Positions 5,758 through 12,310 of a stretch of DNA of 12,310 nucleotides are shown here, in pieces. The DNA is from Treponema sp. UBA3662 (GTDB lineage Bacteria > Spirochaetota > Spirochaetia > Treponematales > Treponemataceae). The stretch lies in assembly GCA_002373205.1 (NCBI GenBank), contig DFJV01000159.1, positions 1 through 12,310 on the forward strand, given 5' to 3'. How positions within the stretch are numbered: the first letter of the stretch is position 1; the number at the start of each line of letters is the position of its first letter. The notes beneath the pieces are model-generated. The model searched no databases. It was not told the origin of the DNA and saw nothing but the letters and a program-made list of their open reading frames with translations. The position numbers and the translations under genes are program-made.

Positions 5758-6720
5758 TTAGAAGTGAACTGTAAAAACCCTTTTTGTCTTTACATTGCCG
5801 TTCTTCCAGTGGGTGCAGAAATAAAAATATCTTGTATAGGACCAATCGTTTTTTTCATAAACAAGGTTTCCTTTCCTGTCAAATTTTTCTTCCCATTTGC
5901 CAAGGAATGCATATTCACCGGAGGACACCTTTCTTTTTATAAGCCGTATTTTCTCCGGCTGGTCTTTAAAGTATTCATATTCTTCGCTAAATTCATCTGT
6001 CCAGCTTTTTTTGAGGCTTCCGTTTTCATAATATTCATACATTCTGGTTTTGCCGTCTGGATCCGTTTCCTTAATCAGCTTTCCCTTTTCATCGTATTCA
6101 TATTTTGTGCACTTTCCGTCCGTGTCTGTTTCCGAAATAATATTTCCTTTGTCGTCGTATTTCTTACTTGTTCCGTCTTTGAACTTTTTCTTGTGGACTT
6201 TTACAGATGAATCGTAACTGTCGTATTTGTTGCCGAGCAAATTCCCCTGCTCATCGTACTTGTATACAGACGAATCCCTGATTATGTTTTCCACCTTGTT
6301 GGCAAGAAAAACAAGGGCTATAACCGAAACGCAAATAAGTGCCCAGCGAACCATTTTTGCCGTGATTTTTTTTCTGTTCCTGATGATGACGAAGGGGGCA
6401 TAAAAAAGGGCATAAGCAATTGGTACTGCAAAAATGTGCCAGCCACTAAAATTGTTGGGTATGGCAATAATCAGGTTAAAGACAAATGCAGCCGCCACCG
6501 AAAGGAATACATAATCGTTCGCCGCCTCACTTCCAAGCAGGTACAAAATTGCAATAACAACCGGCGGAATCACAATCCCCAGAAGAATCAGTGCAAAGGC
6601 AATATAAGTAAAAACTTCGCTTTCAAAACCAACAGCCTTTCCAACAAAACAAAGAAGTAAAAGTACAGCCATCACTGTCAGGTTAAGTATAATGGCAATG
6701 CGGGCAATCTTATTTTTCAT
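5758..6720 (-). CDS. Five-TM membrane protein with C-terminal YD-repeat domain
   Basis: The N-terminal half of this 320-residue protein has about five hydrophobic helices (8-28, 35-62, 68-88, 92-113, 124-142). The basic loop RNRKKITAKMVR (114-125) should be cytoplasmic, which places the C-terminal half outside the inner membrane. Residues 151-290 carry YD-type repeats of about 20 residues with the pattern YDxxGxLxxETDxDG (YDEQGN 155, YDDKGN 188, YDEKGK 209, YYENGS 230, FDRKGN 280). These belong to the RHS/YD and related MORN-like repeat world, though three clean copies are too few for a full RHS shell. The start is supported by AAGGAT upstream. It begins only four bases after the PIN toxin stop, so the two are probably translated from one mRNA. 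Function unknown; it is not a standard toxin-antitoxin component. Confidence 0.7.
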   Translation of the reverse strand: MKNKIARIAIILNLTVMAVLLLLCFVGKAVGFESEVFTYIAFALILLGIVIPPVVIAILYLLGSEAANDYVFLSVAAAFVFNLIIAIPNNFSGWHIFAVPIAYALFYAPFVIIRNRKKITAKMVRWALICVSVIALVFLANKVENIIRDSSVYKYDEQGNLLGNKYDSYDSSVKVHKKKFKDGTSKKYDDKGNIISETDTDGKCTKYEYDEKGKLIKETDPDGKTRMYEYYENGSLKKSWTDEFSEEYEYFKDQPEKIRLIKRKVSSGEYAFLGKWEEKFDRKGNLVYEKNDWSYTRYFYFCTHWKNGNVKTKRVFTVHF

Positions 6721-6724
6721 GCTT

Positions 6725-7129
6725 TTATCCTTTTGTCCAATTTTCTATTTTTAAATTTTCAATACGGCTAAGATGATTTTCATTATTTGTTACAATGACT
6801 GCATTATGTTTTAAAGCTGTGGCACTAATAAAAATATCATCATCTTCTATAATCAAGCCCTTTTTTGATAAATCCGAATATATTTGTGATGCAATTTCTA
6901 GTGTTTCGTCTGATAAGCTTACGGTTCCCAGTAATGAAGCCCAGGTCTTAAAGCGATGCATTTTAGATACAGCACCTTTTGCAAGCAAGCCCCTCTCTAT
7001 TTCATAATAAGCTACACGAGGAATCATAACTTTGTCGCCCTGCAATAACTTGTCAGCTATTATAGCTTTAAGTCGTTCATCGCCTTTTAGCAGATAGCTT
7101 ATGATGTTTGTATCAAGAAAATATGTCAT
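6725..7129 (-). CDS. vapC: VapC-like PIN-domain ribonuclease toxin
   Basis: The 134-residue protein is a typical VapC-length PIN domain (PF01850). It begins YFLDTNIISYLL with metal-binding D6, has an acidic residue at E43 (YYEIERG), the DDDIFISATAL motif (D96-D98) and the terminal TNNENH segment (114-119), which together form the acidic Mg-binding site. VapC toxins cut RNA, often initiator tRNA or other tRNAs, when the antitoxin is lost. The ATG overlaps the antitoxin stop codon as ATGA (7126-7129), indicating translational coupling. The toxin keeps all expected catalytic acids and shows no truncation, so it is probably active. The RNA target cannot be read from the sequence. Confidence 0.88.
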   Translation of the reverse strand: MTYFLDTNIISYLLKGDERLKAIIADKLLQGDKVMIPRVAYYEIERGLLAKGAVSKMHRFKTWASLLGTVSLSDETLEIASQIYSDLSKKGLIIEDDDIFISATALKHNAVIVTNNENHLSRIENLKIENWTKG

Positions 7130-7368
7130 ATTTCAGTTCTCTTAAAATGTATTCCTCTGGCAATAGATTCGTCTACTGCTTCTGCTTCATCTTCGGAGAG
7201 CATACCGCATACATCATCCAAGGCTGCAAGTTTAGCTTTTATTTCCTGTTTTTCGGTTTCCGAAAAGTTAGGGTTCGGGATGGAAATATAAACAGTTTGG
7301 TTTATCTTTAAATTTACGGGTTCTAGTGTTCGTACTGCCGTTCCGTCGAAATATCCTTGCACCATCAT
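7126..7368 (-). CDS. Antitoxin of the VapC-like toxin
   Basis: The start at 7368 gives 80 residues. An AAAGGAGG ribosome site lies six bases before this ATG, while the longer reading from 7398 would place that site inside the gene. The N-terminal 30 residues (VQGYFDGTAV, LEPVNLKINQTVYISIP) look like a small beta-rich DNA-binding or dimerisation unit of the AbrB-like or AF2212-like antitoxin type. Residues 36-72 are charged and helical, as expected for the toxin-wrapping tail. It overlaps the toxin by four bases. Such antitoxins usually neutralise VapC by binding and, with it, repress their own promoter. The precise antitoxin family is not certain; the role is inferred mainly from size and gene order. 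Confidence 0.75.
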   Translation of the reverse strand: MMVQGYFDGTAVRTLEPVNLKINQTVYISIPNPNFSETEKQEIKAKLAALDDVCGMLSEDEAEAVDESIARGIHFKRTEI

Positions 7369-7434
7369 GACTATACCTCCTTTTGTGAAGTGTAGCATAT
7401 TTTTTCCAAAAAATCATCTGTTTTTATTGCTTGC

Positions 7435-7463
7435 TTGCAAAAAATCTTGCTTTGAATTATAAT
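7435..7463 (+). promoter_or_regulatory. Promoter of lysyl-tRNA synthetase
   Basis: TTGCAA (7435-7440) and a perfect TATAAT (7458-7463) are spaced by 17 bp. Transcription should start near 7470, only about four bases before the ATG at 7474. The -10 region is also part of a perfect 12-bp palindrome, GAATTATAATTC (7454-7465), in the gap between this gene and the divergent antitoxin gene. Confidence 0.65.
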
Positions 7464-7473
7464 TCCTTCCATT

Positions 7474-9084
7474 ATGAGCGAAAACGAAAGGAATCCAAAG
7501 GAACTTTGCCACTGGGCAGACCAGCAGGCAGCAAAAATCATAAAGGAAAGGGGAGACTTGCCTCTGTATACGTGTGCAAGCGGAATTACTCCCAGCGGAA
7601 CCGTACACATTGGAAACTTCCGCGAGATTATCACTGTTGACTTGATTGTGCGCGCCCTCCGCGACAGGGGCAAGAACGTGCGCTTTATTTATTCATGGGA
7701 CGACTACGACGTATTCCGCAAGGTTCCTGGCAACATGCCAAAGCCTGAAGTGCTCGAAAAATACCTGCGCTATCCGATTACCCTTGTGCCGGACACTTTT
7801 GACCGCGACGAAAACTATGCCCGCCACCACGAGAAGGACATAGAGAACGAGCTTCCCCGCGTTGGAATCCATCCTGAATTCTTGTACCAGGCTTCCCGCT
7901 ACAGAAGCAGCCGTTATGCAGAAGGAATGAAAAAGGCATTGCAGAACAAGGACCTTATCAAGTGGTGCCTTAACTGCTACCGCGATGACGAGCACAAGAT
8001 GAAGGACAGCGACGTTTACTGGCCAATTGCCGCCTTCTGTTCAAAGTGCAACAAGGACGAGACGGAAATTGTAAGCTACGACGGTGAGTACGGCGTAACA
8101 TACAAGTGCAAGGCTTGCGGTAACGAAGAGACCGTTGACCTCCGATCTTGCGGCAACATAAAGCTTGGCTGGCGCGTTGACTGGCCAATGAGATGGAACG
8201 AAGAAAAGGTTGTCTTTGAGCCGGGCGGAAAGGACCACATCTCTCCAGGCGGATCTTACGACACAGCAAAGCTTGTAAGCAAAAAGGTCTACGGCTGGGA
8301 TGCACCGGTTACCATGAAGTATGACTTTGTAAAGCTTAAGGGCGTTCCCGGAAAGATGTCTTCTTCCAAGGGAAAGGTAATTTCTCTTGTGGATGCCCTT
8401 ACCGTTTACCAGCCGGAAGTTTTGCGCTACATTTTTGCCGTTAACAAGGTTGACCACGAATTTTCAATCAGCTTTGACCTTGACGTTATTACAATGTACG
8501 AAGCATACGACCGCACTGAACGCATTGCATGGGGAATTGACAAGGCAAAGAGCGACAACCTTTTGCTTCAGGAAAAGAGGGTCTACGAGCTTTCACAGAT
8601 TGACGGAATGCCCAGCGTAATGCCTTACCAGGTTCCATTTAGGCAGCTTACAACTTTGCTGCAGACTTATTCTGGAAACATTGATGCTGTAATAAAATCT
8701 TTGGGAGACGTAAAGAGCGAACAGGAAGCATGCCTCCGCCGCCGCTGTGAATGCGCCTGGTACTGGGTAACAGAGTGTGCACCGGAAGACTTTAAGTTTG
8801 CACTCCGCACGGACGGAAGCAAGGCAGAAGACATTACAGGCACAATGCTTGATGCCGTAAAGAAGGTCCGCGACCAGATTGTTCCTAAGGTTGGCACTTA
8901 CGCTACGGACAAGGACTGCCAGCAGGAAATGTACGACCTTGCAACATCGCTTGGCCTTGAGTCAAAGGCACTCTTTACAGCAATGTACCATGCCCTTATT
9001 GGAAAGGATCAGGGCCCACGCTTGGCAAACTTTATGAGGATTATCGGAAAGGATACCCTGCAAAAGATTCTTAGCGTGTACTAA
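7474..9084 (+). CDS. lysS: Class I lysyl-tRNA synthetase
   Basis: The 536-residue enzyme charges tRNA-Lys with lysine. It is the class I, archaeal-type form (Rossmann catalytic domain), not the class II form common in most bacteria. The HIGH motif appears as HIGN (45-48) in ITPSGTVHIGNFRE, and the KMSKS motif as KMSSS (294-298). Two CxxC pairs (C189/C192 and C212/C215) form a zinc-ribbon-like insertion. WRVDWPMRW (233-241) and the downstream GGKDH (251-255) are typical of the family, and the helical C-terminal region should contact the anticodon. Length is normal. There is no ribosome site before the ATG and the promoter is very close, so translation may be leaderless; no alternative start is likely because conserved sequence begins within the first 35 residues. 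It is transcribed alone, divergently from the toxin-antitoxin unit. Confidence 0.95.
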   Translation: MSENERNPKELCHWADQQAAKIIKERGDLPLYTCASGITPSGTVHIGNFREIITVDLIVRALRDRGKNVRFIYSWDDYDVFRKVPGNMPKPEVLEKYLRYPITLVPDTFDRDENYARHHEKDIENELPRVGIHPEFLYQASRYRSSRYAEGMKKALQNKDLIKWCLNCYRDDEHKMKDSDVYWPIAAFCSKCNKDETEIVSYDGEYGVTYKCKACGNEETVDLRSCGNIKLGWRVDWPMRWNEEKVVFEPGGKDHISPGGSYDTAKLVSKKVYGWDAPVTMKYDFVKLKGVPGKMSSSKGKVISLVDALTVYQPEVLRYIFAVNKVDHEFSISFDLDVITMYEAYDRTERIAWGIDKAKSDNLLLQEKRVYELSQIDGMPSVMPYQVPFRQLTTLLQTYSGNIDAVIKSLGDVKSEQEACLRRRCECAWYWVTECAPEDFKFALRTDGSKAEDITGTMLDAVKKVRDQIVPKVGTYATDKDCQQEMYDLATSLGLESKALFTAMYHALIGKDQGPRLANFMRIIGKDTLQKILSVY

Positions 9085-9100
9085 TAGATGATGAACTTCT

Positions 9101-9245
9101 AATAAGACTGTAATGCAATTAGCTTTGCGTCATTCTGAGCTTGACTCAGAATCTCAAATTATGCTATTGAAGAGAGATGTTGAATTCTCTTTCGTAGCAG
9201 TTTGGCATGACGGTTCTTTATGTTAATGGCATTGAATAAGACTGT
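9101..9245. mobile_element. MITE-like repeat flanked by 11-bp direct repeats
   Basis: AATAAGACTGT occurs at 9101-9111 and 9235-9245. Just inside are imperfect inverted ends: AATGCAATTAGC (9112-9123) against the complement of 9222-9233, 10/12 identical. Further inside, CGTCAT (9128-9133) and ATGACG (9207-9212) are inverted, and CTGAG-CTTGA-CTCAG forms a hairpin. There is no ORF. This is the layout of a small non-autonomous mobile element with target duplications. The right direct repeat runs into the left arm of the terminator. Confidence 0.5.
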
Positions 9246-9276
9246 CCTAAAGCTTTTGTTTTGGGACAGTTTTTTT
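9241..9276 (+). terminator. Rho-independent terminator after lysS
   Basis: ACTGTCCTAAA (9241-9251) pairs with TTTGGGACAGT (9260-9270) over 11 bp with one wobble pair, and six Ts follow (9271-9276). It is 157 bp after the lysS stop, beyond the repeat element. The minus-strand HEAT gene ends at 9275, so the hairpin could also help end that transcript, but no good T tract follows on that strand. Confidence 0.85.
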
Positions 9277-9967
9277 ATGCCCAAATGATTTCTTTTAGAT
9301 AATCTGTTGCCAGCTTACGGATGTGTCCGTCTTTATCTTTTGCAAAGGCTTGAATGTCGCTCATAAATTCATCGGAAAAATTGTCTGTTAGCAGTTTGCA
9401 TGCCAACAAGCGGATTTGCGGGATTTTGTTTGTGCGTATTAGCTTGTAAACTGACTGCCAGTTGGAAGAATTTGCGTGGTTGCAAAGAATCTCGTAGCAC
9501 CTCTTTTTGATGTCTTGATTTTGTTCTTTTTTGCTAAGCTCCATGATGGCAGTAAAATCATCATCGCTCCAGACTTGATTTATTGCATTAAGGGCGTATT
9601 CAAGTGTGAGCGGGTCTTGTGACTTTAGGCTTTCCGCTACAAAACCATGTAAAGAAGTAATGCCCTGCTTTTCTATGATGGACAGTGAAGTGCGCCTTAG
9701 GAATTCATTTTTGTCTTTAGCGACATTGCTTATGATTTTGGCAAGTGCTTCTTTGCTTTCTATGTTGCCCAATTCTTCCAGGGCGAATCTTTTTATGTAG
9801 GCATCGTCAAAAGAAAGTAAACTGTGCAAGGCTTCTCTTGACTCTGCCGTGTTGATTTTTGCGAGTGCCTTTATTGCTTCGTATTTGTGGGGCATTGCAC
9901 AAGTGATAGTATGTTTTATTTGGTCTATGCTTTTTTTTGCTAATTCATTTATGATTTGAACTTCCAT
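9275..9967 (-). CDS. HEAT-repeat protein
   Basis: The 230-residue protein is almost entirely helical, built of paired helices with HEAT/PBS-lyase-like pattern: YEAIKALAKI (29-38), SREALHSLLSFDDAYIKRFALEEL (43-66), SKEALAKIIS (71-80), DIKKRCYEILCNHA (152-165) and QIRLLACKLL (184-193), ending in HIRKLATDYL (215-224). Such solenoids are protein-protein scaffolds; no catalytic motif is seen. There is no signal peptide, so it should be cytoplasmic. It lies 27 bp after the stop of the exported unknown gene and is the last gene of the apparent minus-strand operon. An AAGG lies about 11 bases before the ATG, a weak ribosome site. Function unknown; a link to the two exported upstream proteins is suggested only by gene order. 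Confidence 0.75.
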   Translation of the reverse strand: MEVQIINELAKKSIDQIKHTITCAMPHKYEAIKALAKINTAESREALHSLLSFDDAYIKRFALEELGNIESKEALAKIISNVAKDKNEFLRRTSLSIIEKQGITSLHGFVAESLKSQDPLTLEYALNAINQVWSDDDFTAIMELSKKEQNQDIKKRCYEILCNHANSSNWQSVYKLIRTNKIPQIRLLACKLLTDNFSDEFMSDIQAFAKDKDGHIRKLATDYLKEIIWA

Positions 9968-9994
9968 TTTTTTGCGGCCTTTTTGCGGAAAATC

Positions 9995-11068
9995 TTACCA
10001 CTGCTTTAGCAGGGCTTCTATTTCTGGCGGGTATTGCTTTTGCTTTTTAGAAAAGTCAAAGTCTTTTCCCAGGGCATATTCTTTTTCAATGATTCCGTTT
10101 TTTACCTTTATAATGATGTTTTCTCTTACCTCAAAGCGGGTGTAATACTCTTCTTTTACATCGTGCCCATATTGGATTATAAAGATTCCGTTAAGCCAGT
10201 TTGCAAAATGTCCATTTTTTGTGTTTCCGTCTTTGAATAATTCAGACAGGGAAATTGTTGTTTTGTCAGGCTCGTCAAAGCGTGTGCCTGAATACAATGT
10301 AACATCCGTAAGGTAGATTTTGTTGTCTGCCACATTCCATGTGCAATGCGGGGCTCCTGATTTTTCTTTGTTCTCCCAATTGTAAGGCCATAAAAGGTTG
10401 TCTTCTGAATAATAGGATAATATTGGGCTTGTCTCCTCTTTTCTTGTAAGTCTTCCTTCTTGATTTTTGTAGGAGATGGAATCGTCACTCCATAGTCTAA
10501 AATAGTAGGAGATATACCTTTGGTTTAGGGAAATCATTTCCTGGGTTTGGGGACTTTTCACTTTGCTCTTATTTGATAATTCGGTAATAGGAATTTTTGC
10601 GTAGTTTTGAACAAATCCTTTTCTTACGTATATATAATAGGAAAAATAGGTGTCCAGATTTTTGATTTTTCCGTCTTCGCCTAATTCCAGAAAATAATAA
10701 TTGTCGGCTACAATTACTCCCGAAAACCAGTCTGCAAAAACTGCTTCCTTGCCCTTTTTGCCAAACACTTTGTACATCTGGTTTTTCTTTGATTTTTCAT
10801 TGTCAATATAGGTCAGGTAAAGCTTGTCTTTTTCTATTTTCCATGTTGCTATGAAGCCCCTGTAGTTTGCCGAGGAAAGCATTTTGAAGGGGGAGTTTTT
10901 ATTGTTCTGAAGAAAATATGTTTCCAAGGGTGACGGATGTCCCCATCCGGTTTGCAGGTAGAGCTTTTGCTCTTGGAAGTTGAGTATGTCCGGATCTTGT
11001 TCTGTTGAAAAGGCCCTTGCCATGAATATTGATAAAATTATGAACAGAATGGTTATCTTTTGCTTCAT
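9995..11068 (-). CDS. Exported protein of unknown function with a duplicated WxxG motif
   Basis: I do not recognise a named family for this 357-residue protein. It begins with a signal peptide (MKQKITILFIILSIFMARAFS). Two parts of the mature protein resemble each other: ATWKIEKDKLYLTYI (74-88) followed by FADWFSGVIV (111-120), and CTWNVADNKIYLTDV (242-256) followed by FANWLNGIFI (288-297). Each unit reads TW-x-KxYLT ... FAxWxxGxxI, and similar segments are seen in hypothetical secreted proteins of other Gram-negative bacteria. It is rich in Tyr, Trp and Lys and has no transmembrane helix after the signal, so it is probably periplasmic. The start lies six bases after the TPR gene stop, with AAGG overlapping that stop, so the two are tightly coupled. 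Confidence 0.7.
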   Translation of the reverse strand: MKQKITILFIILSIFMARAFSTEQDPDILNFQEQKLYLQTGWGHPSPLETYFLQNNKNSPFKMLSSANYRGFIATWKIEKDKLYLTYIDNEKSKKNQMYKVFGKKGKEAVFADWFSGVIVADNYYFLELGEDGKIKNLDTYFSYYIYVRKGFVQNYAKIPITELSNKSKVKSPQTQEMISLNQRYISYYFRLWSDDSISYKNQEGRLTRKEETSPILSYYSEDNLLWPYNWENKEKSGAPHCTWNVADNKIYLTDVTLYSGTRFDEPDKTTISLSELFKDGNTKNGHFANWLNGIFIIQYGHDVKEEYYTRFEVRENIIIKVKNGIIEKEYALGKDFDFSKKQKQYPPEIEALLKQW

Positions 11069-11074
11069 TTTGCT

Positions 11075-12100
11075 TTACCTTACTTTTGTGCTTGATGCGC
11101 CTACATTTACCTTGCCGTCCAGGATAAGCTTTACGTACTTGATAAAATCAGGAAAGGCCGGGAATGCCTCAAAGCCAATATTCATTGTGTAGTGGGTTTT
11201 GCTTTCTATTTCATCCATTCCCAATAAATAGGGAGTGCCGAACTTTTCTGTGACGGCATCGTATTCCAGGTTGACTGTCTTTATGACTTTTCCATTGGAG
11301 CAGACGTTGCATGTTAATGGGTAGTAGAAGTTGCCGCTCTGGTCAAATTTTTCGTAGACATCAATTTCATAGTCATTGTGGGTAAATGAATATATGATAA
11401 AGAATGGCTGCTTTTTTATGCTTTCGTCGCTTGTGTTTTCCCAGATTTTGCGGATTTGTTTTTCGTATTTTGCGGCCTTTTCGTATTCTCCGGTTGAATA
11501 AAGAGCCAGAATCATTAGGTTGGTCATGGAAAATGAATCACTGTCGTATTCCAAATATGATTCTATATAGGGCAGGGCTTTTTTGTAGTCATCCAATTTG
11601 TAGAGGATGTATGCCATTTGGTAAGTGGATTCGGGTGTTTTTTTTAGCTCATAGGACTTGGAGTAATTTTCCAATGCCTTTTGGTAGTCGTTCTGTGTTT
11701 CGTATATCATGCCAAGCATTTGGTATGGGCCTGGAAAAGTTTTGTCCAATTCTATGCATTTTTCGTAGTTTAGGATTGCATCCTCGTATTTTTCTGTGTA
11801 GAGAAAACTTCCCGCAAGATAGTAATAGGGGCGCACAAAATCTGGGTCTTCCTGGATTGCCATCCCAAAGTATTTTTGTGCCTCTTCATCCTTTTCCATT
11901 CTGAAATTTGCCAGTCCAAGGTAAAAGTAGTCGCTGGCAGAGTAGGGTTCTTTGCTGTTCTCTTCTATTTCCTTTATGATGGATTCGAACTGTTCTTCTT
12001 TGTCAAGTTTTTCGTACCTTTCGTTTACGTAGTTTTTGCCTTGGGCAAAGCAAAGTGATGCCGCAAGGAAAAGGGCTAGGGTAAGCAATAATTTTTTCAT
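11075..12100 (-). CDS. Exported TPR-repeat protein
   Basis: The 341-residue protein has a clear signal peptide (MKKLLLTLALFLAASLCFA, likely cleaved after CFA at 19). Tetratricopeptide repeats span about 56-222: DYFYLGLANFRMEKDEEAQKYF, PYYYLAGSFLYTEKYEDAILNYEKCIELD, PYQMLGMIYETQNDYQKALENYSKSYEL, STYQMAYILYKLDDYKKALPYIESYLEYD, and a weaker unit to about 222 (each shown run is shorter than a full unit). TPR proteins mediate protein assembly; this one should act in the periplasm. Residues 232-341 form a different C-terminal region rich in beta strands, without a recognised family. C17 could suggest a lipoprotein, but the residue before it is Leu, so signal peptidase I is preferred. A GGAGAAG ribosome site precedes the ATG. 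It is the first gene of the minus-strand operon. Confidence 0.8.
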   Translation of the reverse strand: MKKLLLTLALFLAASLCFAQGKNYVNERYEKLDKEEQFESIIKEIEENSKEPYSASDYFYLGLANFRMEKDEEAQKYFGMAIQEDPDFVRPYYYLAGSFLYTEKYEDAILNYEKCIELDKTFPGPYQMLGMIYETQNDYQKALENYSKSYELKKTPESTYQMAYILYKLDDYKKALPYIESYLEYDSDSFSMTNLMILALYSTGEYEKAAKYEKQIRKIWENTSDESIKKQPFFIIYSFTHNDYEIDVYEKFDQSGNFYYPLTCNVCSNGKVIKTVNLEYDAVTEKFGTPYLLGMDEIESKTHYTMNIGFEAFPAFPDFIKYVKLILDGKVNVGASSTKVR

Positions 12101-12131
12101 TTTCTTCTCCGTTTTTGATGCTTGTAAAATG

Positions 12132-12161
12132 TGTCATTATCGGGCTGAGCTGGTAATGACA
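12132..12161. repeat. Inverted repeat upstream of the TPR operon
   Basis: TGTCATTA (12132-12139) and TAATGACA (12154-12161) are perfect 8-bp inverted arms around a 14-bp GC-rich centre. It lies 32 bp before the TPR gene start. It could be an operator or mRNA leader hairpin for that operon, or a copy of a short GTCATT-type intergenic repeat similar in style to the CGTCAT/ATGACG ends in the element near 9128. The two cannot be separated here. Confidence 0.5.
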
Positions 12162-12195
12162 GGTCGCTTTTATGCTCGATATTGACCTTGTAAAA

Positions 12196-12224
12196 CAAAA
12201 AAGACCTTGCGCAATGCAAGGCCT
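12196..12224 (-). terminator. Rho-independent terminator of the tRNA
   Basis: On the minus strand AGGCCTTGC pairs with GCAAGGTCT over 9 bp with one wobble and a five-base loop, followed by six Ts. It starts ten bases after the tRNA end and separates the tRNA from the TPR operon. Confidence 0.85.
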
Positions 12225-12233
12225 TGTGTTTCA

Positions 12234-12306
12234 TAGTGGCGACAGGGATCGAACCTGTGACATACGGAATATGAGTCCGTTGTTCTACCGACTGGACTAC
12301 GCCACC
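12234..12306 (-). tRNA. tRNA with CAT anticodon, probably elongator tRNA-Met
   Basis: The 73-base gene folds as a cloverleaf: acceptor GGTGGCG with CGCCACT (a G-U pair at 1:72), anticodon stem ACGGA/TCCGT around loop CTCATAT, and T arm ACAGG-TTCGATC-CCTGT. The anticodon is CAT. The anticodon stem lacks the three G-C pairs of initiator tRNA, so it is an elongator Met or, less likely, the Ile tRNA whose C34 is changed to lysidine. The D stem (GTCC/GAAC) has one C-A mismatch. The 3' CCA is not encoded, so it must be added by nucleotidyltransferase. Confidence 0.9.
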
Positions 12307-12310
12307 GTGA

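Noticed and set aside
5743..6210. 155-codon plus-strand frame opposite the YD-repeat gene
   Set aside because: The Phe-rich hydrophobic peptide is the mirror of the Lys/Glu/Tyr-rich repeats on the other strand; no ribosome site or family match.
7126..7398. Longer 90-residue antitoxin starting at 7398
   Set aside because: A strong AAAGGAGG ribosome site lies inside that reading, six bases before the ATG at 7368.

Overview
The window looks like chromosomal DNA of a spirochaete, most likely a host-associated Treponema relative. The best evidence is the class I (archaeal-type) lysyl-tRNA synthetase at 7474-9084, a form that among bacteria is typical of spirochaetes and some alphaproteobacteria. 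Supporting signs are the Lys/Glu/Ser-rich protein composition, a SUMF1-domain protein, many exported TPR-type proteins, moderate GC content, and several short structured intergenic repeats. The genus is inferred and cannot be proven from the window. I saw no transposase, integrase, phage gene or CRISPR array.

Layout. 1-112: end of an upstream unit with a rho-independent terminator. 164-1770 (+): a strong sigma70-type promoter, then a LapA-like membrane protein and an exported SPOR-domain protein. 1783-2773 (+): a separately promoted SUMF1/FGE-fold protein with a very acidic insertion and one of the two FGE catalytic cysteines missing. 2774-3058: a long intergenic region with a GC-rich structured element, a small tandem repeat, and a consensus-like promoter flanked by two matching 19-bp palindromes. 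3059-5590 (+): a LanC-like toroid protein followed by a PLP-dependent cysteine synthase family enzyme. 5605-5704: another GC-rich repeat between convergent genes. 7368-5758 (-): a tightly packed unit of antitoxin, VapC-like PIN toxin, and a five-TM protein with a YD-repeat domain. 7435-9084 (+): lysyl-tRNA synthetase, whose promoter lies so close to the start codon that the mRNA may be leaderless. 9101-9276: a small MITE-like repeat bounded by 11-bp direct repeats, then a terminator. 12100-9275 (-): an apparent three-gene operon of exported TPR protein, exported unknown with a duplicated motif, and cytoplasmic HEAT-repeat protein. 12306-12196 (-): tRNA with CAT anticodon (probably elongator Met) and its terminator.

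The most interesting part is the LanC-like/cysteine-synthase pair. Its promoter carries two copies of an ACCTA-N9-TAGGT-type palindrome, one over the -35 box and one just past the predicted start of transcription, an arrangement that suggests a dedicated repressor, perhaps sensing cysteine or redox state. The LanC-like protein keeps the seven-module toroid pattern and the active-site AHG and first Cys motifs, but it has Cys-Cys where the family has Cys-His for zinc binding. No lanthipeptide precursor or dehydratase is present. A thiol-chemistry role tied to cysteine supply is therefore a reasonable hypothesis, but it remains an inference.
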